A DNA stretch of 12,895 nt. Source: Phyllobacteriaceae bacterium. Lineage in GTDB: Bacteria; Pseudomonadota; Alphaproteobacteria; Rhizobiales; Ancalomicrobiaceae. Location of the stretch: the NCBI GenBank assembly GCA_012517025.1, contig JAAYVT010000324.1:1-12895 (forward strand), given 5' to 3'. Below the pieces are notes generated by a model. That model saw nothing but the letters and a program-made list of their open reading frames with translations, was not told where the DNA came from and did no database searches. The translations under genes and the position numbers were made by a program. Below, in pieces: positions 1-9,585 of the stretch. Within the stretch, counting starts at the first letter, position 1; every line of letters starts with the position of its first letter.

Positions 1-1794
<1,794 letters not shown>

Positions 1795-1929
1795 CTCCTC
1801 CTCCCAATGATCTGTTCGTTGCTCGGCGATCTGACGTCGCCCGACGGAGGATCGCGAAGCCTCCCCGCTCCCCGGACCCCGGCCCCTCGGCGCGGTCGTC
1901 TCTCGACGCCACGCTCGACGGTGATCCCC

Positions 1930-1959
1930 ATCGTATTCACGGCCGGCCGTTTCTGGCAA
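1930..1959 (-). promoter_or_regulatory. Possible sigma-70-type promoter of the activator, with a palindrome in the spacer
   Basis: On the minus strand TTGCCA (1959-1954, 5/6 to TTGACA) is followed after 18 bp by TACGAT (1935-1930, 4/6 to TATAAT). The leader would be about 130 nt. A perfect 12-bp palindrome, ACGGCCGGCCGT (1939-1950), occupies the spacer and could be an operator, but GC-rich palindromes arise easily here. This is a weak prediction. Confidence 0.3.
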
Positions 1960-2058
1960 GCAATTTCAAGTCTTCATGGAAGATGCTGCCCCAGACAGAC
2001 GGCAGGACGAGTCTTCGAGATACTGCAGACGTTCGGCTTTCGATCGTTCCGGCGTGGC

Positions 2059-2081
2059 GAGCGTTCGATTTTCGAACGCTC
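2059..2081. promoter_or_regulatory. Perfect 10-bp inverted repeat, candidate upstream activator site
   Basis: GAGCGTTCGA (2059-2068) and TCGAACGCTC (2072-2081) are perfect reverse complements separated by TTT. The centre is about 108 bp upstream of the predicted start of the sigma-54-type promoter at 2152-2166, a normal distance for an enhancer-binding-protein site. The core CGTTCGA/TCGAACG recurs in the 11530-12015 regulatory region. It is not followed by a T-run and lies upstream of both genes, so an operator fits better than a terminator. Confidence 0.55.
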
Positions 2082-2151
2082 TGGACGAAGGACTACGGTC
2101 GACGATCGACACTTTCGACGAGGATGCGAGGCATCTTCCGAAAACTATTCT

Positions 2152-2166
2152 TGGCCTGTTCCTTGC
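2152..2166 (+). promoter_or_regulatory. Candidate sigma-54 (-24/-12) promoter of the CobW GTPase
   Basis: TGGCCTGTTCCTTGC followed by T keeps the GG and TTGCT elements at exact -24/-12 spacing; the -24 box differs from TGGCAC at its last two bases. Predicted transcription start is near 2178, giving a leader of about 43 nt to the ATG at 2221. The linked RpoN activator and the palindrome upstream strengthen the call. Confidence 0.6.
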
Positions 2167-2220
2167 TCGGCGCCGGGCCGAACCCGCGACGAAACGGCGG
2201 GGCACGCCACGGAGGACACC

Positions 2221-3543
2221 ATGGATCGAAACACAGGCGGCGACGCGGCGCCGGGCCGCGACGACGGCCGCATTCCGGTCACCCTGCTCACCGGCTTTCT
2301 CGGCGCCGGCAAAACGACGTTGCTCAATCGCCTGACGGCGCGCGCCGACATGGCCGGTACGGTGCTGTTGATCAACGAATTCGGCGAGATCGGCATCGAT
2401 CAACACTTGGTCGAGACGCTCGACGAGCAGACGGTGATCCTCGATTCCGGTTGCCTGTGCTGTTCGATGAACGGCGATCTGATCGCCGCGTTGACCTCGC
2501 TGCACGAGCGGATGGCGCGGCGCGAGATCCCGCCGATCCGTCGCGCGATCATCGAGACCACCGGGCTCGCCGATCCGGTGCCGGTGGTCAACACGCTGAT
2601 GGAGAATCGTGCCGTGTCGCTGCGCTTCGTCTGCGACGGCGTCGTCACGGTGGTCGACGCGACGCTCGGACTGGAGCAGTTGGCGCGGCACGGCGAGGCG
2701 GTGCGGCAGGTGTCGATCGCCGATCTGTTGCTGGTCGGCAAGGCCGACCTCGCCGCATGGGCGACGCGGGCGCGGCTCTCCGCCGAACTCGCCCGGCTCA
2801 ATCCGTCGGCGCGGCGGGTGGAGATGCGCCACGGCGACGTCGCCCCGGACTTGCTGTTCGGCGCCGGGATCTACGCGACCGACCGGGCGACGACCTCGAT
2901 CGACGCCTGGATGGGATGGTCGGCCGGCGCCGAGCGCTCCGCCGGAGAGGCGAGCCCGCACGTCCACACGAAAGTCTGCGGTCACGATCACGGCGACGGC
3001 CGCGGCTGCGCGATCTGCGACGAGGAGGCGCCGTCGGCCCCCCACGCGCCGCAGGCCGCGCACGCCCACGGCGACGGCATCGCGAGTTTCGTGGTGAGCT
3101 TCGACGCACCGGTGCCGTGGCGCGGTTTCGCCGTGGCGATGGGCGGCATCGTCGCCCGCTGGGGCGAACGGCTGCTCAGGGTGAAGGGGCTGGTGCGGGC
3201 GGAGGGCGAGGAGGCGCCAGTGGTGGTGCAATGCGTCCAGGACAACGCCTATGCGCCGGTGAAGCTGCCGCGCTGGCCGTCCGAGGGTGCGTTTTCCGAT
3301 CGGCGCGGCCGGCTGGTGTTCATCGTCGACGGTCTCGGCGCGGACGAGGTGGCGGAGATCTGCGCCCGTCTCGCCGACCTGCCCGGCGGCAGCGCCTCGG
3401 TGCAGAAGCTGGCGGCGGCGCCCAATCTGCCGACCCGGTGTTGGCTCGACGCGCGCCTGCCGATCCTGCATCGCGGCTCGTTCGAAACCGACGCCTGGGT
3501 GGTGATGCCGCGCCGTTACACCGCCGTCGTCCGCAGCGCGTGA
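2221..3543 (+). CDS. CobW/COG0523-family GTPase, putative metallochaperone
   Basis: A 440-aa G3E-family GTPase of the COG0523 group, cytosolic enzymes that bind metal and deliver it to, or maintain it in, client proteins. Visible motifs: Walker A GFLGAGKTT (25-33), the family metal motif CLCC (78-81), IIETTGLADP (110-119) and a GKAD base-recognition motif (173-176). A His/Cys-rich insert follows with H247, H249, C253, H255, H257, C263, C266, H275, H281 and H283. The C-terminal CobW_C domain covers about 287-375, with a roughly 60-residue tail. The ATG at 2221 is chosen because GGAGG (2211-2215) sits 5 nt upstream and the conserved domain begins about 20 residues in; the frame is open much further upstream, but that part only mirrors the antisense activator gene. 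Its own sigma-54-type promoter suggests co-induction with the ketone carboxylase. Manganese or zinc supply to the carboxylase or dehydrogenase is inference; the metal is unknown. Confidence 0.92.
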   Translation: MDRNTGGDAAPGRDDGRIPVTLLTGFLGAGKTTLLNRLTARADMAGTVLLINEFGEIGIDQHLVETLDEQTVILDSGCLCCSMNGDLIAALTSLHERMARREIPPIRRAIIETTGLADPVPVVNTLMENRAVSLRFVCDGVVTVVDATLGLEQLARHGEAVRQVSIADLLLVGKADLAAWATRARLSAELARLNPSARRVEMRHGDVAPDLLFGAGIYATDRATTSIDAWMGWSAGAERSAGEASPHVHTKVCGHDHGDGRGCAICDEEAPSAPHAPQAAHAHGDGIASFVVSFDAPVPWRGFAVAMGGIVARWGERLLRVKGLVRAEGEEAPVVVQCVQDNAYAPVKLPRWPSEGAFSDRRGRLVFIVDGLGADEVAEICARLADLPGGSASVQKLAAAPNLPTRCWLDARLPILHRGSFETDAWVVMPRRYTAVVRSA

Positions 3544-3565
3544 GCGCGCTCGACCGTGCCGAAAA

Positions 3566-3605
3566 CGAGACCCCCCGCCGGATCGCTCCGGCGGGGGGCG
3601 TCTCG
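3566..3605. terminator. Strong hairpin terminator between convergent genes
   Basis: CCCCCCGCCGGA (3571-3582) and TCCGGCGGGGGG (3587-3598) form a perfect 12-bp GC stem with a TCGC tetraloop. CGAGA (3566-3570) and TCTCG (3601-3605) extend it past a two-base bulge. On the minus strand the stem is followed by a TTTT run, so it fits an intrinsic terminator for the carboxylase operon best. On the plus strand it lies 22 nt after the CobW stop but lacks a good T-tract. Confidence 0.85.
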
Positions 3606-3622
3606 ATCGGCGACAGGGAGGT

Positions 3623-4489
3623 TCAGCGCAGCCGATCGAGACTGTCGAGGACGGTTTCCGGGCGCGCCTCGACGGGGATCTCGACGAAGCGGAAGCTCTT
3701 TCCCGCGCATTCCGGGGCGGGCTCACCCCGCCACACCGCCGCGCCGACGTCGAGGCCGAAGGCGCCGGCGAGCGGAGCCTCGAACGGTCGCTCGGCGATC
3801 ACCGCGTCGAATTCGGCGAGGGCCGCCGGATCGAGGCCGTCGGCGAAGCGTCCGCGCAGCGCCACGCCCCAGCGGTAGTGCTCGGCGACGTTGAGGATCG
3901 GCCGATAGGCGGCGAGCGCGGCCGCGTCGATCTCGCGGGCGCCGTCCTCCTCGAACAGCACGCCGGCGATCGGGTGGCTCGACACCGCGCGCAGGAGGTC
4001 GGCGAGGTACATCGCGGCGTCCTCGACCGCGTCGTCGTCGACCTCGAGATCGGCGAGCCCGGCGATCGCCTTGGCCTCCTCCAGCCAGGCACGCGGGCCG
4101 GGGAAGGCGAGGACGACCGGGCTGCGGCCGCGCATGTGGGCGAGCACCGCCTCGACCACCTCGTCGAGCACGCGGCGCGGCCCGTCTTCGTCGAGCAGCT
4201 TGCGCAGCGGCACGGCGACGCGGCGACGGGCGCCCATGTCGGCGACGAGATCGGGGTGGCGGCGCGTCCACGAGCGATAGAGATCGGCGACGTCGATCAC
4301 CGCCACGTCGGGGCGCAACAGGCCGTGCGCCTGGGCGAAGAACGAGAGGTAGGCCGCCGGGGTTTCCCAAGGATCGCCCTCGGCCCCGGCGAGAAGTCGC
4401 CGGGCATAGCCCGACGACTTCAGCCACACCCTCACGCCGCCGCCCGTGCCCGATCCGTCGGGCAGGTGGGGAGCGAGATTGGAGCTCAT
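3623..4489 (-). CDS. apc5: Apc5-like accessory subunit of a ketone carboxylase (last operon gene)
   Basis: A 288-aa protein of about 31 kDa with no motif I can tie to a reaction. It is rich in Ala, Arg, Asp and Glu, has no signal peptide or membrane segment, and looks cytosolic. Its ATG (4489) overlaps the TGA of the HyuB-like gene as ATGA, so the two are probably translationally coupled and expressed in fixed ratio. In acetophenone carboxylase of Aromatoleum aromaticum the fifth gene also follows the HyuB-like one and encodes a separate subunit of about 34 kDa needed with the Apc1-4 core for activity. Position and size match, and this is the main basis for the name; sequence similarity could not be tested here. 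If the comparison fails, it should be called a hypothetical protein of a ketone carboxylase operon. The gene ends 18 nt before the hairpin terminator. Confidence 0.65.
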   Translation of the reverse strand: MSSNLAPHLPDGSGTGGGVRVWLKSSGYARRLLAGAEGDPWETPAAYLSFFAQAHGLLRPDVAVIDVADLYRSWTRRHPDLVADMGARRRVAVPLRKLLDEDGPRRVLDEVVEAVLAHMRGRSPVVLAFPGPRAWLEEAKAIAGLADLEVDDDAVEDAAMYLADLLRAVSSHPIAGVLFEEDGAREIDAAALAAYRPILNVAEHYRWGVALRGRFADGLDPAALAEFDAVIAERPFEAPLAGAFGLDVGAAVWRGEPAPECAGKSFRFVEIPVEARPETVLDSLDRLR

Positions 4490-6762
4490 TGCTTCTCGTC
4501 CCCCATCGCACCGGCCGCCTTCAGACGCGCCTCGAGTTCGGCGATGCGCACGTCCTTGGGATGGGCCATGTAGTTGGGCTTCGGCGCGTCGCCCTTCCGG
4601 GTCCGGCCGACGCCGCCCATGTAGAGCGTGCCGACGTCGTCGCCCCAGCAGCCGAAGTACTGGATGTGGGCCGGCGGCACCTCCTTGTTCCAGCTCTTCA
4701 CGAACTCCGAATAGGGCACGGAGCGGGCGATGCGGGCCTTGCGCTCGGCGGCCCGGGCCTCGGCCGTGGCATCCCAGTCGATGGCGAGCGTCGTGTGATC
4801 GAACACCACCTTGTAGAGCCGTTCGGCGACGGGGGCCGAGATCAGCCCCTCCTCGATGTCGCGGACGACGCCCTCGGGATCGCGCTCGAGCAGGTCGCCG
4901 TAGCCGGCGCCGGCGCCTTGGGAGATCATGAAGAGCTCGCCGCGCTTCGAAATCTCGAAGCCCATGCCCATGTGGTGGGTGGTGTAGGTGGCGCCCTCGA
5001 AGGGACGCTCGTTCATGATCTCCTCGATCGAGTGCTTGAACTTCTCCGGCTGGTTCATCAGCACGTCGTAGACGTCGACGCCCTGCACCTTGGAGAGCGG
5101 ATAGGCGCCGCAGGCATAGCCGCCGAAGAGACCCTGCAGCGGCGGGAATTTGGCGCCCTGACAGACCGTCATGAAGCCCCACTGTTCGCTGTCCTTGGTC
5201 GCCACCATCATGGTGTAACCCTGGCCGCCGCGATATTTGCCGGGCGCGATGGCGTCGCGCGTCATCTTCTTGGAGACGAGCTGGAGGAAAGGCACCTCCT
5301 CCTCGTTCAACTCCTGCTCGCCGATGTCGGCCATGGTGGCGAAGATCGGGGCGAGCGCGTGTTCGCCGTCGCGGTCGACGGTGGCACCGGCGCCCATGCC
5401 GTTCAAGTCGGCGCAGAGGTTGCCGAGGGTCTCGCCGTGCTGGGAGACGCCGCCCCAGATGAAGGTGTTGATCATGTTGAAGGTCGGGGCGTGGACCTTG
5501 GTGAACTTCTCCGGGCAGGAGTAGAGGAACTTCGCCACCGCGTGCTGACCGGCGGTGAAACCGGTGAAGATCGACATCAGCGACTGCGAGTTCGGCGCAT
5601 CATAAGAACAATTCACGATCGAATGGGGATCGGTGATCACCTCGATCGGGGCGAAGGCCGCCTGCCCGCGCGGCAGATCCGGCCAGACGTAGCAGAGGAA
5701 CACCTGTGCCAGCATGCCCTTGAGGCCGGCGACGATGGTGTTGGTGGCGCGGTTGGTGAACTCCGGCGCCGAGCCGCGGAAGTCGAAGATCAGCCGATCA
5801 CCGGTCTTGGTGAGCTTGCAGTTGATCTTGACCAGGCAGTTCTCGCGCAGGGTGGAGTCCTGCATGATGTAGGTGCGGACCGTCATGTCCGGCCACTGCG
5901 AGATGCGCCGCTTCACTTCGGCGCGGACGTGCTCCATGGTGAGGCGCAGGGTGGAGATCAGCGCTTCCGGCCCGTCGGTCTTCAAGGTCTCCTCGATGCG
6001 CTGCTTGATGCGCAGGCAGGCGAAGAGCTTCACCTTCATGTCCTCGTACTGGAGCTTGGGCTCGCGCACCGAGTTCTGCAGGAAGGTGAGGATGTCGCGC
6101 TTGATCTGGTAGTTCTCGACCACCTTGAACGGCGACATTTTGAGCCCCTCGTCGGAGGGGCTCTCGGCCATCGACGGCATGCCGCCGGGCTCGATGGCGC
6201 CGTTCTCGCCCTCGTGCACGGTCGAGGCGACCCAGCAGACGAGCCGGCCGTCGTGGAAGATCGGCAAGATCATCGACTGGTCGGTGTTGTGGACGTTTCC
6301 GTAACGGCTGTCGTTGTGGATGAAGCCGTCGCCCTCGCGCACGCCCACCGTCGGGTCGTTCATCCAATTCTTGATGATGAACTTGATCGGGTGGTGGACC
6401 AGGGCGGAGAAGATCAGCACGCCACCGGCCGAGGCGATGGCGAGATCGCCGGAGGCCGAATAGACGCCGGTGATGACGTCGCCCCACTTGGCGCCGGGGG
6501 CGGCGCCCATCTGCTCCACCATCTCGTAGCCTTCGTCGCAACCCGACTGCAGGCGATCGCGGATCTTGGCGATGGTGTGCGGCTCGCTCACCTTTTCGAT
6601 CGCCACGTCCTCGTCGGCCGAGCGCGGCATCAGATCATGGTTCTGCATGATCTGCGGGTCGGGACCGAGGAACAGGGTGGTGTCGGACAGGAACTTCTTG
6701 ATCAGGTCGATCTCTTGCGGCGACGGCGTCTTGCCGCGCAACGGCTTGGACATCTCGTTCAT
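4486..6762 (-). CDS. apc4: HyuB-like catalytic subunit of ketone carboxylase (Apc4/AcxB-type)
   Basis: A 758-aa member of the hydantoinase B/oxoprolinase family. In acetone carboxylase the homologous AcxB subunit carries the metal centre where the activated ketone enolate meets CO2. The family's His-x2-Asp-x21-His ligand pattern is present: NVHNTD gives H158 and D161, and STVHEG gives H183, the same spacing as I recall for the AcxB manganese ligands. The N-terminal part around GCDEGYEMVEQMGAAPGAKW (74-93) precedes this core. The C-terminal part has GGQGYTMM and GAGAGYGD, Gly-rich stretches typical of HyuB proteins, and a charged helical tail. The ATG at 6762 is favoured because GGAGG lies 7 nt upstream; M4 is an alternative. 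It starts 23 nt after the second HyuA-like gene and overlaps the next gene by 4 nt. HyuB family membership is firm; Apc4 rather than AcxB rests on operon layout. Confidence 0.9.
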   Translation of the reverse strand: MNEMSKPLRGKTPSPQEIDLIKKFLSDTTLFLGPDPQIMQNHDLMPRSADEDVAIEKVSEPHTIAKIRDRLQSGCDEGYEMVEQMGAAPGAKWGDVITGVYSASGDLAIASAGGVLIFSALVHHPIKFIIKNWMNDPTVGVREGDGFIHNDSRYGNVHNTDQSMILPIFHDGRLVCWVASTVHEGENGAIEPGGMPSMAESPSDEGLKMSPFKVVENYQIKRDILTFLQNSVREPKLQYEDMKVKLFACLRIKQRIEETLKTDGPEALISTLRLTMEHVRAEVKRRISQWPDMTVRTYIMQDSTLRENCLVKINCKLTKTGDRLIFDFRGSAPEFTNRATNTIVAGLKGMLAQVFLCYVWPDLPRGQAAFAPIEVITDPHSIVNCSYDAPNSQSLMSIFTGFTAGQHAVAKFLYSCPEKFTKVHAPTFNMINTFIWGGVSQHGETLGNLCADLNGMGAGATVDRDGEHALAPIFATMADIGEQELNEEEVPFLQLVSKKMTRDAIAPGKYRGGQGYTMMVATKDSEQWGFMTVCQGAKFPPLQGLFGGYACGAYPLSKVQGVDVYDVLMNQPEKFKHSIEEIMNERPFEGATYTTHHMGMGFEISKRGELFMISQGAGAGYGDLLERDPEGVVRDIEEGLISAPVAERLYKVVFDHTTLAIDWDATAEARAAERKARIARSVPYSEFVKSWNKEVPPAHIQYFGCWGDDVGTLYMGGVGRTRKGDAPKPNYMAHPKDVRIAELEARLKAAGAMGDEKQ

Positions 6763-6785
6763 TTCGTTTCCTCCGGGAACTTCGG

Positions 6786-8942
6786 TCAGTTGAGGTGCTC
6801 GACGGCGGCGCCGCGCAGGAACCAGGAGGCGCCCTGACGCGCCGCGACGAAGGTCCAGCCGGGGTTGACCAGGAAGGTCGTGACCTCCGAGGCGACGATC
6901 GCCGGGCCGTGGATCTCGACGCCGGGCTCGATCGCGGCGCGGCTCCACACCGGCGTGTCGAAGGCGCCGTCGAAGCCGACGAAGTGGCAGGTACGACGGC
7001 TGGCCGGCGGCGGCGCCGCCTTGCGCTCGGCGCGCGGGACCGGCTTGATGTCCTCGAACCGCACCGTCTCGTGATGGACGTAGGCCGCGACGCGGATGGT
7101 GTTGATGCGAATGCCGGCTTCCGGCGCCTGCGAGCCCTCGCCGAAGCGCTTGCCGTAGTCGTTGGAGAACTGCGAGATCATGGCGAGGACGTCGCCGGGG
7201 CCGTGCACCTCGTGGTTCTCGATCACCGCCGTCGTCTGGACGAGCTGGTTGCCGTAGCGCATGTCGAGTTCGAGGCTGTGGCGGATGTCGGCAAGCGCCA
7301 CGCCCTGACGCAGCAGATCCTGAGTGCCGCGTTCCTTCAGATCGGCGACGATGGCGTTGAAGCGATCGTAGTCGTCGAAGATGTGGCGGGTGTTCGAATC
7401 GTAGAGCACCATGTAGAGCGACTGCTCGTGGATGTGCAGCTGGTGCATGTTGCCGGCGCCGACGGCGGAGAACACCGAGGAGAGCGGCGGCGCCAGGATC
7501 CGATCGATGGCGAGGTTCTGGGCGATGCCGCAGCAGTGCAGCGGCCCGTTGCCGCCATAAGCGAGCATGGTGAAGTCCTTGGGGTCGTACCCGCGGGCGC
7601 GCAGCTCGGTGAAGAGCCCGTTGGCCATGTTGTCGTCGACCTTCTCGCGGATCAGCTTCGCCGCCGTGGTGACGTCGACGTCGAGATCGTCGCAGAGCGC
7701 GTCCTCGATCGCCGCCTTGGCGCGGCGCGGATTGAGCGGGATCGAGCCGCCGGCGTAGTTGGCCGGGTCGAGATAGCCGAGCACCAGGTCGGCGTCGGTG
7801 ACGGTGGCGTTGCGGCCGCCACGGTCGTAGCAGGCCGGGCCCGGATCGGAACCGGCCGACTGCGGACCGCACTTCACCGTCTTGTACATGCGGTCGTAGG
7901 AGGCGATCGAGCCGCCGCCGGCGCCGAGGGTGACGAGATGGACCATCGGCACCGACACCAGCCAGCGGTCGATGACGGGGTTGAAGTCGTAGTGCTTGAT
8001 GCCGCCCTCGACGACGATGCCGATGTCGTAGGAGGTGCCGCCCATGTCGGTGGCCACGACGTTGCCGAGACCGGCCTGGGTGGCGAGATGCTCGGAGGCG
8101 CCGATGCCGGAGACCGGACCGGAGTGGATGGTCTGCAGCGCGTCGGTGGAGTTCAGCTGCGCCATGCCGCCCGAATTGTGGATGACCAGCATCGGCTTGT
8201 CGTAGGCGTGGGCGCGCAGGTTCTGCTCCAGCGCGGAGAGCGCGTGATACATGGTCGAATGCAGATAGCCGTCGACGATCGCCGAGGTGGCGCGAACGTA
8301 TTCGCCTTTCCGGCCGGCCACCTGATGCGACAGGATGATCTGGATCGCGCCGAGCACGTGCGAGGGATATTCCTCGAGCAGGATCTCCTGGATGCGGATC
8401 TCGTGGCCGGGCGCGACGACGCTGTTGACCAACGCGACGACGATGATCTGGGCGCCGAGATCGACGAGGTCGCGGATCTGCTTGCGCACGTCTTCTTCGT
8501 CGAGCGGCATCACCAGCTTGCCGGTGAAGTCGACGCGCTCGCGCACGCCGCGGATCATGTGCGCGGCGACCAGCGGGTCGGGGCGCTGGGCATTCGGCAT
8601 GTCCTGCTGGCCGAGGTTGTCGAGACCCTCGCCGTAACCACGGGCGCGGGAGAGCGGCACGGTCGCCTCGTAGCCGGCGGTGACCAGCATGCCGATCTTC
8701 GGGCCCTTGTGCTCGATCAGCGCGTTGGTGCCGAGGGTGGTGGCGTAGCGCACCGAGTCGACGGTGGCGAGGATGTCGTCGAGGTCGACGCCGAGCACCT
8801 TGCAGGCCTTGCCGAGCGCCTCGTTGAAGCCCATGGCGAGGTTGTGGTGAGTGGTGAGGGCCTTGGCCTCGATGTACTTGCCGTCCCAGACCACGAAGCA
8901 GTCGGTGAACGTGCCACCGATGTCGACGGAAACGCGTTTCAT
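6786..8942 (-). CDS. apc3: HyuA-like ATP-binding subunit of ketone carboxylase (Apc3-type)
   Basis: A 718-aa hydantoinase A/oxoprolinase-family protein with the ASKHA (actin-like) nucleotide-binding fold. Phosphate loops are seen at VDIGGTFTD (6-14) and TDMGGTSYD (298-306), with TTLGTN (68-73), HSGPVSG (273-279), GAGGGSI (340-346) and SDPGPACY (365-372) as further family motifs; YGGNGPLHC lies in the C-terminal half. In ketone carboxylases these subunits use ATP to phosphorylate the ketone enolate or bicarbonate. The ATG at 8942 has GGGAGG about 5 nt upstream and places the first phosphate loop at residue 7, as in homologues; the 22 upstream in-frame residues are poor in character. It follows the small zinc-ribbon subunit after a 242-bp gap and precedes the HyuB-like gene by 23 nt. 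It is clearly distinct from the first HyuA-like gene of the operon, so the complex would have two ATP-binding subunits. Confidence 0.92.
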   Translation of the reverse strand: MKRVSVDIGGTFTDCFVVWDGKYIEAKALTTHHNLAMGFNEALGKACKVLGVDLDDILATVDSVRYATTLGTNALIEHKGPKIGMLVTAGYEATVPLSRARGYGEGLDNLGQQDMPNAQRPDPLVAAHMIRGVRERVDFTGKLVMPLDEEDVRKQIRDLVDLGAQIIVVALVNSVVAPGHEIRIQEILLEEYPSHVLGAIQIILSHQVAGRKGEYVRATSAIVDGYLHSTMYHALSALEQNLRAHAYDKPMLVIHNSGGMAQLNSTDALQTIHSGPVSGIGASEHLATQAGLGNVVATDMGGTSYDIGIVVEGGIKHYDFNPVIDRWLVSVPMVHLVTLGAGGGSIASYDRMYKTVKCGPQSAGSDPGPACYDRGGRNATVTDADLVLGYLDPANYAGGSIPLNPRRAKAAIEDALCDDLDVDVTTAAKLIREKVDDNMANGLFTELRARGYDPKDFTMLAYGGNGPLHCCGIAQNLAIDRILAPPLSSVFSAVGAGNMHQLHIHEQSLYMVLYDSNTRHIFDDYDRFNAIVADLKERGTQDLLRQGVALADIRHSLELDMRYGNQLVQTTAVIENHEVHGPGDVLAMISQFSNDYGKRFGEGSQAPEAGIRINTIRVAAYVHHETVRFEDIKPVPRAERKAAPPPASRRTCHFVGFDGAFDTPVWSRAAIEPGVEIHGPAIVASEVTTFLVNPGWTFVAARQGASWFLRGAAVEHLN

Positions 8943-9184
8943 GTGACCTCCCTGAGGATGTGGCGAGCCGCTGCGGGCTCTCGTTTGGTTGTTCGCGTCG
9001 GACCGCACCTCTCCGTTTGCCGGCGCTGCGGGCGCCGGCGGGGGAAGCGTGCGGGAGAAGAAAGGCGGGGCGCCGCCGCGCGGGTCGGGATCCGCATGGA
9101 GGACGACGGGTCGACGCCGCAGGGCGACGCCCCTTCAGTGCCCGGCCGCTCGGGAAGATTTCGACCGGGAGAGACGAGGTTCGA
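8943..9184. other. 242-bp gap inside the operon with a GC-rich hairpin
   Basis: This is the only sizeable non-coding stretch inside the five-gene operon, whose other junctions are 2, 23 and -4 nt. GCCGGCGC (9019-9026) and GCGCCGGC (9032-9039) form a perfect 8-bp stem with a 5-nt loop. On the transcribed minus strand no T-run follows, so termination is not expected; mRNA stabilisation or processing is possible. I see no -24/-12 promoter and no convincing small gene. Confidence 0.5.
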
Positions 9185-9583
9185 TCAGTGGCCGTGGCCC
9201 TGACCGCGCACCACCGCCGGACCGGAGAAGGGCTCGGCCTCCTTGCCGCGCGCCGTCCACTGCGCCTTCAACGCGGGAAGGTCGACCTGCATGTCGTGCA
9301 ACGGCGGATGGCCGGGCACGGCATATTCGGTCTCGACCTGGGTGCCGCAGCTCGGGCAGCAGAACTCCAGGATGCGCACCCACTCCGGATCGGGCGAGAA
9401 GGTGAAGCGGTACTTGTCCGGATCGATGATCGGCGGATGGATCTCGCGCGGATCGCGATCGTGGACGAGCAGGCCTTCCTTGTAGTTCCCCTCGGCCGGG
9501 CCGATCTCGTGGCCGCAGACGCGGCATTCCCAAGTCTCGCGATCGAGATCGATGCGGAGATATTCGGTCATCGGGATCTTCAT
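9185..9583 (-). CDS. apc2: Small zinc-ribbon subunit of ketone carboxylase (Apc2 / acetone carboxylase gamma-like)
   Basis: A 132-aa, roughly 15-kDa protein resembling the small subunits of acetone carboxylase (gamma, AcxC) and acetophenone carboxylase (Apc2, about 15 kDa). Two paired-Cys knuckles, CRVC (C20, C23) and CCPSC (C75/C76, C79), are placed to bind one structural zinc. Between them lies a conserved-looking DRDPREIHPPIIDPDKYRF stretch (42-60). The C-terminus ends in GHGH, which could add metal affinity. The small subunit is a structural partner of the HyuA/HyuB core in known enzymes. The start at 9583 lies 2 nt after the first HyuA-like gene's stop, and its AGGGAGGG ribosome binding site is inside the last codons of that gene; M5 is an alternative start. 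The tight junction indicates co-translation with the first subunit. Confidence 0.88.
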   Translation of the reverse strand: MKIPMTEYLRIDLDRETWECRVCGHEIGPAEGNYKEGLLVHDRDPREIHPPIIDPDKYRFTFSPDPEWVRILEFCCPSCGTQVETEYAVPGHPPLHDMQVDLPALKAQWTARGKEAEPFSGPAVVRGQGHGH

Positions 9584-9585
9584 GG

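Larger units (their letters stand above)
1795..2220. other. Divergent intergenic region between the activator and the CobW GTPase
   Basis: This 426-bp stretch separates the divergent activator (minus) and CobW gene (plus). It is visibly more AT-rich than the flanking genes and I see no convincing coding sequence in it. It holds a weak sigma-70-like promoter for the activator (about 1930-1959), a perfect 10-bp inverted repeat (2059-2081) and a sigma-54-type promoter for the GTPase (2152-2166). Open frames that cross it are extensions of antisense frames. Confidence 0.7.

Noticed and set aside
1978..2139. 9-bp inverted repeat GGAAGATGC (1978-1986) and GCATCTTCC (2131-2139)
   Set aside because: The arms are about 145 bp apart; a match of this length at this distance is expected fairly often by chance in a 400-bp region.
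8943..9184. Internal sigma-54 promoter or small gene in the operon gap
   Set aside because: No TGGC-N-TTGC pattern at correct spacing on the minus strand, and no short frame with a ribosome binding site and plausible composition.
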